Assembly (NCBI RefSeq): GCF_003026455.1
Contig: NZ_PYMB01000030.1
Span: 1-45,794 of the forward strand
Length of the DNA: 45,794 nucleotides
Direction: 5' to 3'
Source of the DNA: Photobacterium rosenbergii
GTDB lineage: Bacteria; Pseudomonadota; Gammaproteobacteria; Enterobacterales; Vibrionaceae
The notes below the pieces were generated by a model that did no database searches, was not told the origin of the DNA, and was given only the letters and a program-made list of their open reading frames with translations. Position numbers and translations under genes: made by a program. Position 1 is the first letter of the stretch. Each line of letters opens with the position of its first letter. Of this stretch, positions 6,668-15,372 are shown in pieces.

Positions 6668-9600
6668 ATGAAAATCTTAGCGCTACGTGGTGAAAACCTG
6701 GCTAGCTTGCAGCAGCCATTTGAGATTGATTTTGCTGGCGGCCGTTTGGGTGATGCGGGTTTGTTTGCCATTACCGGAAAGACCGGTGCTGGTAAGTCGA
6801 CCTTACTTGATGCGATTTGCCTTGCGTTATACGACCGCATTCCCCGCCTGCAATCCAATAAGAAAAATGATGCGGAAATTGGCCGGGATGGCGACAACGG
6901 CCGGATCAAAGCCAATGATGTCCGTAGTATTTTGTCGCGCGGCAAAGCAGAAGGTTTTGCCGAGGTGGATTTTGTTGCCAATGATGGCAGTCACTGGCGT
7001 GCCCATTGGCATGTTCGCCGTGCCCGGGGGCGTGCCGATGGCCGTATTCAGGCCTCGGAGCAATGGCTGGAAAGTTTGGAAACCGGCCAACGTTTTGCCG
7101 GTAAGAAAGCCGAGTTGCAGGCGGAAGTTGAGCGCTTGGTGGGACTGTCGTTCGAGCAGTTCCGTCGTGCAGTCATGCTGCCACAGGGCGAATTCGCCGC
7201 TTTCCTGAAAGCCGGTGCTGATGAACGCGCCGCTTTGCTTGAGCGCATGACCGGCGGTGAGATCTACGGCCGCCTATCGATGGCCGCCTATGAGCGGGCT
7301 CGTGAGGAAAAACAAAAGCTTGAGGCCTTGCAGGGCCAGCTAGGCGATATTGAACTGCTAGATGATGAGCAAAAAGCCCAGCTAACCGGCCAACTTGATG
7401 CCCTCAAAGTTCAGTTGGGTCAGTGGGAAGCTTCTTTAGCGGCGTTGATCCAGCACCAGCAGGCACTGCAAACCCAAACCCGGCTGCAGCAACAGCAACA
7501 GGAGGCTGAGCAGGCACTGGCTCAAGCCGAAGAGCAGCTTAAAGAGGCCGCTCCGCGCCAAGAGCAACTCAAACAGATTGCCAAGGTCCAGCCGGCCCGT
7601 AGCGATTTTACTTTGCTACAGCAAACCCAGCTTCAGCTGAGCAAATTACAGGCATCTATTGCCAAGGCTACAGATGAGTTGTCTCGGCACAAGCAGGGCC
7701 TGCTTGAGGCGGATAATCGGGTGCAGGGTACCAAGCAGGCACTGGTGAAGGCCAAGCAGCATTGGGATGAGCTGGAGCCGAAGCTTAAGCAGGTTGCCTT
7801 GCTCGACGAGCAATTGGCAGCAGGTCAGCGCCAGCTGGCTGAGCTTGATACGGACTACCAGCAACAGCTCAAGACATTCAATGAGCAACAGCAGGTAGCA
7901 GAGCAGAAAAAACACCAGCGCCAGCAATTGCAGCAACGCCACCACCAGTTGGCTATAGTGCTTGAGCAAAACCGTGAGCTAGCTGGTGTTGCTGAACAGT
8001 ACCAGCCGGTACTGGACAACTTAGATCAGTATTTGTCTGCCCACCGCACCTTGGCAACATTGTCGCGTGAGAAACAACAGCTGCAACTTGAGCAGCAATC
8101 CCACGATCGCAATGCTGCAATGTTGGAGGCACAACAGAAAGAGGTTACCGGCCAGCTTGACGCGGTGACCAAGGTGCTTGAGGAGCTTAAGGTTGAGCAG
8201 CAAGAGCAGGCGATAGCCGATAGCCAGAAACAGTTTGCCAGTAAGCAAGCAGAGCTTGATACCTTGCGTCAGGCAATGTCGGGCACCAAAGAATGGTCAA
8301 CCTTGCTCGAGCAGATGGAGAAGCTCAAGGTCGAGCATCAAGAGCTGAGTCAGCTCAAGCAGCAGGTAGAAGCCAGGCTGGAGGCGCTGTCGCCGGAAAT
8401 GGAACAGCTCATGGCCCGCTACCAAGAGGCCGAACAGCAACTACAGCAAAGCATGGCGGTGGTGAACCTCAGTGAGTACCGCAGTCACCTGCAACCTGAC
8501 TCGCCTTGTCCATTGTGTGGTTCGCTTGAGCATCCATATGCTGAACAACACCCGGTTGTTGAAGGCTTGCTGCACAGCCAGCAGCAACGCTTGCGTGAAT
8601 TGCAGCAGCTATTGCAAAACGGTGAGGGCGAAAGACGCCACCTGCAACAGCAGTTGCCACAGTGCCAGCAACGTCTGGCTGTGATCGATAACGAACTGGC
8701 TCGCTACCGTGCCTACAGCGACCAAATTGTCAGCCAACTATTGGTGATGCTTGAGGAGGTTGAACTTTCGACCCCATTGACGGCAGATGCTGAAAGCCGC
8801 CACCTGAACGATCAGTTGGTGCAGTGGCAGCAGCAAGCGGAGCAAGCTTATGGTGAGATCAGGTCGCTGCAGCAGGGTATGGAAGCAGCCCAGCAACAGT
8901 TACAGCAAGGCCGACAGTTACAGTACCAGCGCCAGCAGTTGCAACAGGCAGAAGCCGAAATCAAAGAGCATGTTCACCAGCAAACGCAAGCCAATACCCA
9001 GCGCATAGAGCGGTTGCAGTCGATTGATCAGCAGAGCCAGACCCAACAGGAAATCCTGTCTTCCCGTGGCGAAGCGCTGAACGAGCAATACGGTAACAGC
9101 CAGTGGCTGGATATGTTACGCCAGCACGGTGCCGAGCAGTATATCCAGCAGCTCAAACACCAAGTGGAGCAGTACCTGTCGAGCCATAAGGCCCAACAAG
9201 AGGTAGAGCGTGAGCTTAATGAGTTAGCTCCGCAACTTGCAGAGCTGGAAGCGAATATGGCAGCCAGCTATAAACAGGCGCTGGAAAAGCAGCAAAAGGC
9301 TGAGCAACTGCAGCAGCAGGTTCAATCCTTGTGGCAGCAGCGGGTAAGTTTATTTGGTGAGCAGGCGGCGGATGCGATTGAGCAGCAGGCTAAAATTGCC
9401 GTATCAGAAGCCCAGCAGCAGCATGAACAATCTGAGCAGGCCCAGCGCCAGGCGGGTGAAACTATGGCTGCTGCCTCTGCCGCTTTGGCAGGCCTTGAGC
9501 AGCAGGACAAAGAACTATCTGCGGAGAACCGTCAGGTGGTGCATAACTGGCTGGGCTGGCAGGAAAAATTGGCGCTTAACGAGCATCAGCTTATGCAACT

Positions 9601-10453
9601 GCTAAGTAAGGACGAGGACTGGCTTGAGCAAGAGCAGAACGCGCTAAAGGCAATGGAGGATACCCGTACCGAAGTGGCAACACGGGTCCATGAGCGTGCC
9701 CGTGCGATTGAGCAGCACAAAGCCTTGGCAGAACAAGCTGAACAGTGGTTTGCCGGCCATGATATCAATACCGAAATACTGGCTGAAGATGACACCGCTG
9801 TGCGCCAGTTGCGTGAGGGCTGGAACAGCGAAAAGCTCTCTTGCGATGAACAGATATTTCAGTTGCGCCAGCGTCTGACCATGGCCGAGCAGGCCTTGCA
9901 GCAGGCTGGGGAGCTGACCGATAAAATGGCAGTCCAGCAGAAGCAAACTGAGTTGTGGCTGCAGATGAGCGAGCTGATCGGTTCGGCAACCGGGAATAAG
10001 TTCCGCACCTTGGCACAGGGCCTGACTCTTCAGCAATTGGTGATGCTGGCCAACGAGCACCTACATGACCTTGCTCCGCGTTATGCCCTGCAACCGGTGC
10101 CGAACAGCCCATTGGCCCTTCAGGTGGTCGACCATGACATGGGTGATGAGGTCCGTAGCGTGGAGTCGCTATCCGGTGGCGAGAGCTTCCTGGTGTCGCT
10201 GGCGTTGGCGCTCGCACTTGCTTCGCTGGCAGCGGATACCCGCCAGCTTGGTTCGCTGTTCATCGATGAGGGCTTCGGTACGCTCGATCCGGATAGTTTG
10301 GAGATGGCACTGGCCTGCCTTGATGCGCTGCAGGCCGATGGCCGACAGATTGGGGTGATATCCCATGTCGGTACCCTGGTCGAGCGTATTGGCGTACAGG
10401 TTGCGGTCGAAGCCCAGGGAGGCGGCCGTAGCCAGATCAGGGTCAGGGGGTAA
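6668..10453 (+). CDS. sbcC: Nuclease SbcCD subunit C (Rad50-like ATPase)
   Basis: 1261 residues, about 200 more than E. coli SbcC. An SMC-like ATPase: Walker A GKTGAGKST at residues 37-45, two long coiled-coil arms meeting at a zinc hook CPLC (C614, C617), the ABC signature SLSGGES from residue 1167, and Walker B LFIDEGFGTLD with D1200 and E1201. The arms are extremely rich in Gln and Glu (QQQQQ-type runs around residues 270-280 and throughout). It partners SbcD to process hairpins and double-strand ends. Weak purine-rich AAGAGAATAACG precedes the ATG. The gene is intact. Confidence 0.96.
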   Translation: MKILALRGENLASLQQPFEIDFAGGRLGDAGLFAITGKTGAGKSTLLDAICLALYDRIPRLQSNKKNDAEIGRDGDNGRIKANDVRSILSRGKAEGFAEVDFVANDGSHWRAHWHVRRARGRADGRIQASEQWLESLETGQRFAGKKAELQAEVERLVGLSFEQFRRAVMLPQGEFAAFLKAGADERAALLERMTGGEIYGRLSMAAYERAREEKQKLEALQGQLGDIELLDDEQKAQLTGQLDALKVQLGQWEASLAALIQHQQALQTQTRLQQQQQEAEQALAQAEEQLKEAAPRQEQLKQIAKVQPARSDFTLLQQTQLQLSKLQASIAKATDELSRHKQGLLEADNRVQGTKQALVKAKQHWDELEPKLKQVALLDEQLAAGQRQLAELDTDYQQQLKTFNEQQQVAEQKKHQRQQLQQRHHQLAIVLEQNRELAGVAEQYQPVLDNLDQYLSAHRTLATLSREKQQLQLEQQSHDRNAAMLEAQQKEVTGQLDAVTKVLEELKVEQQEQAIADSQKQFASKQAELDTLRQAMSGTKEWSTLLEQMEKLKVEHQELSQLKQQVEARLEALSPEMEQLMARYQEAEQQLQQSMAVVNLSEYRSHLQPDSPCPLCGSLEHPYAEQHPVVEGLLHSQQQRLRELQQLLQNGEGERRHLQQQLPQCQQRLAVIDNELARYRAYSDQIVSQLLVMLEEVELSTPLTADAESRHLNDQLVQWQQQAEQAYGEIRSLQQGMEAAQQQLQQGRQLQYQRQQLQQAEAEIKEHVHQQTQANTQRIERLQSIDQQSQTQQEILSSRGEALNEQYGNSQWLDMLRQHGAEQYIQQLKHQVEQYLSSHKAQQEVERELNELAPQLAELEANMAASYKQALEKQQKAEQLQQQVQSLWQQRVSLFGEQAADAIEQQAKIAVSEAQQQHEQSEQAQRQAGETMAAASAALAGLEQQDKELSAENRQVVHNWLGWQEKLALNEHQLMQLLSKDEDWLEQEQNALKAMEDTRTEVATRVHERARAIEQHKALAEQAEQWFAGHDINTEILAEDDTAVRQLREGWNSEKLSCDEQIFQLRQRLTMAEQALQQAGELTDKMAVQQKQTELWLQMSELIGSATGNKFRTLAQGLTLQQLVMLANEHLHDLAPRYALQPVPNSPLALQVVDHDMGDEVRSVESLSGGESFLVSLALALALASLAADTRQLGSLFIDEGFGTLDPDSLEMALACLDALQADGRQIGVISHVGTLVERIGVQVAVEAQGGGRSQIRVRG

Positions 10454-10576
10454 GACGGTGGCCTGTTCGTTAAAAGCAGGCTAGCCAATTATCTTTTTTA
10501 TCAATACGTTGCATTTAGATGCAACAGAGTGCTATATGACAGTATGATATACGTTCAGTTACGTATTTCTCCGCGA

Positions 10577-10610
10577 AAGTCACAAAAGTGTCATACTTAA
10601 CACACATAAT
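10577..10610 (+). promoter_or_regulatory. Pho box and -10 of the phoBR promoter
   Basis: AAGTCACAAAAGTGTCAT (10577-10594) has two GTCA cores exactly 11 bp apart (10579, 10590) and matches the E. coli PHO consensus CTGTCATAAAACTGTCAT at 14 of 18 positions by eye. CATAAT at 10605-10610 is placed as the -10. This predicts autoactivation by PhoB-P. A further TATGACAG half-site lies at 10535-10542 in reverse orientation, and a hairpin GTTGCAT/ATGCAAC at 10508-10525 lies further up. Confidence 0.75.
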
Positions 10611-10648
10611 GGCGCTCGAAAGACAGCAATTAATAGGTATTGATTACG

Positions 10649-11338
10649 ATGGTAAGACGGATTCTTGTTGTAGAGGATGAAGCTCCAATCCGCGAGATGC
10701 TTTGCTTCGTTCTTGAGCAGAAGGGATATCAGGCGATTGAAGCCGAAGATTATGACATGGCACTGGAGAAACTGTGCGAACCGTATCCAGAGCTGATTTT
10801 GCTCGACTGGATGCTGCCAGGTGGCTCAGGAATTAATCTTATCAAGCACTTGAAGCGTGACGAAATGACCCGCCAGATCCCGGTAGTGATGTTGACTGCC
10901 CGTGGTGAGGAAGAGGATAAAGTACGTGGCTTGGAAGTGGGTGCGGATGATTACATCACCAAACCGTTCTCGCCAAAAGAGCTGATGGCACGTCTGAAGG
11001 CGGTCATGCGCCGTGTATCCCCGACTTCTTTGGATGACGTGATTGACGTTCAGGGCCTCAAGCTTGACCCAGTATCGCACCGCGTGACATCCAATGAACA
11101 ACCGCTGGATATGGGGCCTACTGAGTTCAAGATGCTTCACTTCTTCATGACCCACCAAGAGCGTGTATACAGCCGCGAACAGCTGCTGAATAACGTTTGG
11201 GGTACCAACGTGTATGTTGAAGACCGAACTGTTGATGTTCATATCCGTCGTCTACGCAAAGCGTTGGAAACCGGCGGTCACGATAAATTGGTTCAGACGG
11301 TGCGCGGAGCGGGTTACCGTTTCTCGACCCGAGTATAG
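10649..11338 (+). CDS. phoB: Phosphate regulon response regulator PhoB
   Basis: 229 residues, the same as E. coli. The receiver domain carries the phospho-acceptor D53 in LILLDWMLPG and the switch lysine in DDYITKPFSP. The C-terminal winged-helix domain of the OmpR class has REQLLNNVWG and the recognition helix VDVHIRRLRKAL. It activates the Pho regulon when phosphate is low. The frame also opens at a TTG (10640), but AGG at 10635-10637 is too close to it; ATG 10649 gives MVRRILVVEDE, aligned with E. coli. A Pho box lies upstream; phoR follows after 51 nt. Confidence 0.97.
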   Translation: MVRRILVVEDEAPIREMLCFVLEQKGYQAIEAEDYDMALEKLCEPYPELILLDWMLPGGSGINLIKHLKRDEMTRQIPVVMLTARGEEEDKVRGLEVGADDYITKPFSPKELMARLKAVMRRVSPTSLDDVIDVQGLKLDPVSHRVTSNEQPLDMGPTEFKMLHFFMTHQERVYSREQLLNNVWGTNVYVEDRTVDVHIRRLRKALETGGHDKLVQTVRGAGYRFSTRV

Positions 11339-11389
11339 TAGTAACAATCAAGCAGGCGCACGGCGGGTAACGCGGTGACGGAGTAATAA

Positions 11390-12694
11390 ATGGTAGAACG
11401 GCTGTCGTGGAAGAAGTTAGTCTGGGAACTACTCTTTTTCTACTTGCCTTGGATCGCACTAGGGTGGGTATTTGGTTACATGCCCTGGTTCTTGCTGGTC
11501 GCAACTTGGATCCAGTTAATCTGGCATTTTCATAATTTATTGAAGATGTCCAACTGGTTATGGAAAGAGCGAAGCCTAACCCCCCCTTCGGGATCGGGAA
11601 GTTGGGAGCCTCTTTTCAATGGGATTTACCGTTTACAGCAACGTAACCGACGCCGTCGCAAAGAGCTGGCAACCTTGATCCGCCGTTTCAGAAACGGTGC
11701 GGAGTCCCTTCCTGATGCTGTTGTTGTCTTTCGCAGCGAAGGGAACATCGTATGGTGTAACAAGCTTGCCCAGCATTTGCTTGGTTTCCGTTGGCCGGAT
11801 GATGCCGGCCAGCCGATCAGCAACTTGCTCCGTAGCCCGGATTTTGTCCGTTACCTGAGCAAGCAGTCGTTTGAGACACCACTCGAAATCACTTCTCCGC
11901 TTAACTATGACCGCACACTCGAACTGCGGATCATGCATTACACCGAGGGTGAATACCTGATGGTGGTGCGTGATGTGTCGCAGGTTAAGCAGCTTGAAGG
12001 TATGCGACGCAACTTCTTTGCCAACGTCTCCCATGAACTTCGTACGCCAATGACGGTGTTGCAGGGTTACTTGGAGATGTCGAAAGATCCCGAGATGCTG
12101 GTGGGGCCTATGTGGGATAAAGCCCACGGGGTCATGACCGAACAGTTGACCCGGATGAACTCCCTGGTCGAGCAGTTGCTGACCCTGTCTAAAATTGAGG
12201 CGGCACCGAATATCGAGCTGGAAGAAACGATTGATGTCCCAGTGATGCTCGATGTTTTGGAAAAAGAAGCTATTTCACTCAGTGGTGGCGAAGAGCAGTT
12301 GTTTACCTTCGAGGTAGATAAATCGCTCAAGGTGCTGGGGGATGAAGACCAACTGCGCAGTGCGATTTCCAACTTGGTTTACAATGCGGTCAAGCACACC
12401 CCGGCAGATGCCGAGGTGAAGGTACGCTGGTACTTGACCTCCGCAGGCCCAAGGCTAGAAGTTACTGACCAAGGGCAGGGCATCGAGCCGCAGCATATTC
12501 ATCGACTGACCGAGCGCTTCTACCGGGTCGACAAAGCTCGCTCGCGTGAAACTGGCGGTAGTGGTTTGGGACTAGCGATTGTTAAGCATGCATTGAGCCA
12601 CCATGACTCACACCTCGAGATAGAGAGTGAAGTTGGAGTTGGCAGTACCTTTGCCTTTACCCTGCCACAGCGTTTGATTGCTAACGCAGCATAA
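11390..12694 (+). CDS. phoR: Phosphate regulon sensor histidine kinase PhoR
   Basis: 434 residues. Two N-terminal membrane helices (about residues 11-48) with almost no periplasmic loop are followed by a PAS domain (ESLPDAVVVF onward), the H box FFANVSHELRTP with H215, and a HATPase domain with NLVYNAVKHTP (N box), DQGQGI and GGSGLGLAIVKH (G boxes). It phosphorylates PhoB when the Pst complex and PhoU report low phosphate. GGAG lies 8 nt before the ATG. A terminator follows, so pstS is expressed mainly from its own signals or by readthrough. Confidence 0.96.
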   Translation: MVERLSWKKLVWELLFFYLPWIALGWVFGYMPWFLLVATWIQLIWHFHNLLKMSNWLWKERSLTPPSGSGSWEPLFNGIYRLQQRNRRRRKELATLIRRFRNGAESLPDAVVVFRSEGNIVWCNKLAQHLLGFRWPDDAGQPISNLLRSPDFVRYLSKQSFETPLEITSPLNYDRTLELRIMHYTEGEYLMVVRDVSQVKQLEGMRRNFFANVSHELRTPMTVLQGYLEMSKDPEMLVGPMWDKAHGVMTEQLTRMNSLVEQLLTLSKIEAAPNIELEETIDVPVMLDVLEKEAISLSGGEEQLFTFEVDKSLKVLGDEDQLRSAISNLVYNAVKHTPADAEVKVRWYLTSAGPRLEVTDQGQGIEPQHIHRLTERFYRVDKARSRETGGSGLGLAIVKHALSHHDSHLEIESEVGVGSTFAFTLPQRLIANAA

Positions 12695-12726
12695 AGCGAA
12701 CCTGAAAAAATATGCTAAAGTATTGA

Positions 12727-12750
12727 GCGGCCTAAAGGCCGCTTTTGTTG
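12727..12750 (+). terminator. Rho-independent terminator after phoR
   Basis: GCGGCC (12727-12732), loop TAAA, GGCCGC (12737-12742), then TTTTGTTGTTTT. It lies 32 nt past the phoR stop and upstream of the pstS ribosome site, so phoBR and pstS are at least partly separated. Confidence 0.88.
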
Positions 12751-12762
12751 TTTTGAGGAGTC

Positions 12763-12777
12763 ATGAAAATCGAATGA
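12763..12777 (+). other. Four-codon mini-ORF (MKIE) overlapping the pstS start
   Basis: GAGGAG (12755-12760) is close to ATG 12763. That ATG opens ATG-AAA-ATC-GAA-TGA, whose stop overlaps a pstS ATG (12774) as ATGA. The only good ribosome site here therefore serves a four-residue peptide, and pstS at 12774 could be read by re-initiation. If pstS starts at 12798 instead, this is a chance overlap. Confidence 0.4.
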
Positions 12778-13772
12778 TAAACCGGATCAGGCAGGCCATG
12801 GCCCGATGGCAAAAAATCACCTCTTACCTTGTATTGCCACTGTCTATCTTGGCCGCAACTGGCCCGGCGCAGGCAGATCACAGCCCGTTGCCTCATTACG
12901 TCAAGGTCAAAGGGATCTCCGGTAACTTATCATCGGTCGGCTCCGATACGTTTGCCAATCTAATGACCTACTGGTCGGAAGAATTCAAGCGAACCTATCC
13001 AAGTGTGAATATCCAGGTTCAGGCCGCAGGCTCGTCAACCGCGCCCACTGCCTTGATCGAAGCGACCGCCCAGTTTGGACCGATGAGTCGGCGGATGAAG
13101 GCCAGGGAAATTGCGGCATTCGAGCAAGAATACGGTTACAAGCCGACGGAGATCCGGGTCGCAATCGATGCCTTAGCGGTATTCGTCAACGAGGATAACC
13201 CACTGCAGGGGCTCGATTTTACGCAGTTGGACGCTATCTTTTCCCAGACGCTGCGTTGCGGTGGGAACCAAGCGATCACTCGCTGGGGGCAGTTGGGGCT
13301 GACTGGCAGTTGGGAAAAGCGCAGTATCCAGTTGTTCGGTCGTAACTCTGTTTCCGGTACTTATGGTTACTTCAAGCAGAAGGCCCTGTGTCAGGGGGAC
13401 TTCCGTAACAATGTCAATGAACAGCCAGGCTCGGCCTCTGTGGTACAGTCGGTTTCGACATCCCTCAACTCGATTGGTTACTCTGGTGTGGGCTACCAAA
13501 CCACGGGGATTAGGGCTCTGCCGATTGCGCGTAAAGGCAGTGACTATGTCGCACCGACGATTGAGAATGCCGCGAGCGGTCGATATCCATTAGCTCGTTA
13601 CCTGTATGTTTATGTAAACAAGCACCCTGATAGGCCACTGCCGCCGCTCGAAAGTGAATTTATCCGCTTTATTTTGTCAGACCAAGGACAGGATTTAGTG
13701 AAGAAGGATGGGTATGTGCCGCTTCCCGCAGAAGCGGTGAAGCAAACCTTGCTGGCACTGGGTCTAGAGTAG
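12774..13772 (+). CDS. pstS: PstS-family phosphate ABC transporter substrate-binding protein
   Basis: 332 residues from ATG 12774, or 324 from ATG 12798 (MARWQK), which has AGG about 5 nt upstream and gives a more typical signal peptide (hydrophobic YLVLPLSILAA, cleavage near AQA-D). It is the periplasmic phosphate receptor for PstCAB. Type II binding-protein features: VGSDTFANLMTYW near the N terminus, AAGSSTAPTAL, FGPMSRRMK, and FGRNSVSGTYGYF, whose Ser/Thr-Gly residues cradle phosphate. It is separated from pstCAB by the divergent ppx-ppk-gcvR genes. The frame runs back to 12678 but crosses the phoR terminator, so that extension is not real. Confidence 0.92.
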   Translation: MINRIRQAMARWQKITSYLVLPLSILAATGPAQADHSPLPHYVKVKGISGNLSSVGSDTFANLMTYWSEEFKRTYPSVNIQVQAAGSSTAPTALIEATAQFGPMSRRMKAREIAAFEQEYGYKPTEIRVAIDALAVFVNEDNPLQGLDFTQLDAIFSQTLRCGGNQAITRWGQLGLTGSWEKRSIQLFGRNSVSGTYGYFKQKALCQGDFRNNVNEQPGSASVVQSVSTSLNSIGYSGVGYQTTGIRALPIARKGSDYVAPTIENAASGRYPLARYLYVYVNKHPDRPLPPLESEFIRFILSDQGQDLVKKDGYVPLPAEAVKQTLLALGLE

Positions 13773-13789
13773 CAAGCCATACAAATGAT

Positions 13790-13824
13790 AAAGCCGGAGC
13801 GATTGACAACGCTCCGGCTTTTTT
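13790..13824. terminator. Bidirectional terminator between pstS and ppx
   Basis: A 12-bp perfect stem AAAGCCGGAGCG (13790-13801) / CGCTCCGGCTTT (13810-13821), loop of 8 nt, T-run on plus and matching A-run for minus. It separates the convergent pstS and ppx. Confidence 0.93.
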
Positions 13825-13863
13825 ATTTGCCATTGGCTGTGTCTGTTACTGCCGAGACAGAGA

Positions 13864-15372
13864 TTAGTCGCTCTCTGGTGTGAGCACTAACTCCCAACCA
13901 GCCTTGCGCCAATATTCTTGCTCTTGGCGTAAATCGGCGGCTAACAAGCGGTTACTCTCTTCCCAGTCTTCAGTCAGCGTTAGCTTCCATTTTTCCTTGT
14001 CAGCATCGACAGTAATTGCCGGTAGTGGCTCATCACTACGCTGGCCGTTAAGGGCAACAGCTAACCTTAAGGTGCGGATCAGCGGGTAGAGGTGCTTGCG
14101 CTTGTAGATACTCAGCTCTGGCATTTCCTCAAGTTTCAAGCTCTTGCGCTGGAAACGCACCAAGGTGGCGAGTACGGTTTGTTGCTCGAGATTAAAACCT
14201 GGCATGGTGCTATGACGCAGTAGGTAGGCGGAATGGCGGTGGAAGCCCGGGTAGCTGATACTCAAACCGACTTCGTGGAGTAGGGCGCCCCAGCTAAGCA
14301 GGGTTGCCAGTTCGATTTTAGTTAGGCCGGGTTGCGGCTCGATTTGGTTGTAAAGCTGCTCGGCGGTTGCCTTGACCCGGTTGGCCTGGGCAATGTCCAC
14401 ATTGTACTGCTTGGCCATGGAACTGGCGGTTCTGACTCGGATATCGCTGTGGCGGAAACGCTCTTCCATTTCATAGAGCAACCCTTCACGCAGTGCCCCG
14501 TCCGAGAAGATCATCTCTTTAATGTCCAAAGACTTGAACACGGCACTGAGGATCGCGACACCTGCAGCGAAGACCGGTTTTCGGTCATCGCTGAGGCCAG
14601 CAAAGTCGAGGTCATCGGAGTGTTTGACCTTGAGGATGGCATCATATAGTTGTTGCAGGCGCTTGGCGGTGATCACCCCATCGTTATGGCCTTGCCCGAT
14701 CAAAACTTCGCGGATTGCCTTGATGGTGCCGGATGAGCCGATCGCGGTCTGCCAACCCATACGGGTGTACTTGCTGGCGATACTCTCGAGTTTTTGTTGT
14801 GCGGCAAGTTGGGCCGTTGCCATGTTTTTGCTACTGATCTTACCTTTAGCAAAGTAGTTCTTGTTATAGCTGACACACCCCATATGTTTGCTGTAAGCCA
14901 GTTGCGGGGTGAAGCCATCACCGATCACCAGTTCGGTACTACCACCCCCAATATCGACAATCAGCTTTTGGCCATTGTCTGGTTGGGTATGGGCAACGCC
15001 TAGGTAGATTAGACGGGCCTCTTCGGTGCCAGGAATTATTTCAATCGGGTAAGGGATCAGGGCTTCTGCGCGTTTGAGAAAGACATGGGCATTGTTTGCC
15101 TGCCGTAACGTGTAGGTTGCAGCAATACGGACATTTTCCGGTTCAAAGCCCTGCAGGCGTTCAGCAAACATGGCCAAGCAATTCAAGCCGCGCTGGATGG
15201 CGGCCTGATCGAGGTTTTGATGTTCATCGAGCCCTGAGGCCAGGTGAACACGTTGTTTGTGACGGCTGATGATTTGCAGGCTTTGCCCGACGATACGGGC
15301 AACCACCATATGGAAACTGTTCGAGCCAATATCTATCGCAGCGACTTCTCTTGGGCGTACAGGTTCTGTCAT
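13864..15372 (-). CDS. ppx: Exopolyphosphatase
   Basis: 502 residues (E. coli Ppx 513). A member of the ASKHA fold Ppx/GppA family that removes terminal phosphates from polyphosphate. The first phosphate-binding loop is AAIDIGSNSFHMVV near the N terminus and the second is LIVDIGGGSTELVI about residue 140; the C-terminal HD-like part includes LLHEVGLSISYPGFHRHSAY. Its start overlaps the ppk stop by 4 nt (ATGA), showing tight translational coupling. GppA is an alternative name for the family, but position behind ppk favours Ppx. Confidence 0.95.
   Translation of the reverse strand: MTEPVRPREVAAIDIGSNSFHMVVARIVGQSLQIISRHKQRVHLASGLDEHQNLDQAAIQRGLNCLAMFAERLQGFEPENVRIAATYTLRQANNAHVFLKRAEALIPYPIEIIPGTEEARLIYLGVAHTQPDNGQKLIVDIGGGSTELVIGDGFTPQLAYSKHMGCVSYNKNYFAKGKISSKNMATAQLAAQQKLESIASKYTRMGWQTAIGSSGTIKAIREVLIGQGHNDGVITAKRLQQLYDAILKVKHSDDLDFAGLSDDRKPVFAAGVAILSAVFKSLDIKEMIFSDGALREGLLYEMEERFRHSDIRVRTASSMAKQYNVDIAQANRVKATAEQLYNQIEPQPGLTKIELATLLSWGALLHEVGLSISYPGFHRHSAYLLRHSTMPGFNLEQQTVLATLVRFQRKSLKLEEMPELSIYKRKHLYPLIRTLRLAVALNGQRSDEPLPAITVDADKEKWKLTLTEDWEESNRLLAADLRQEQEYWRKAGWELVLTPESD

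Noticed and set aside
9644..10217. Long minus-strand frames opposite sbcC
   Set aside because: They are products of the biased codon composition of the Gln-rich gene, with no domain features.
12678..12773. Longer pstS beginning inside phoR
   Set aside because: It would be translated across the phoR terminator hairpin and has no signal-peptide character.
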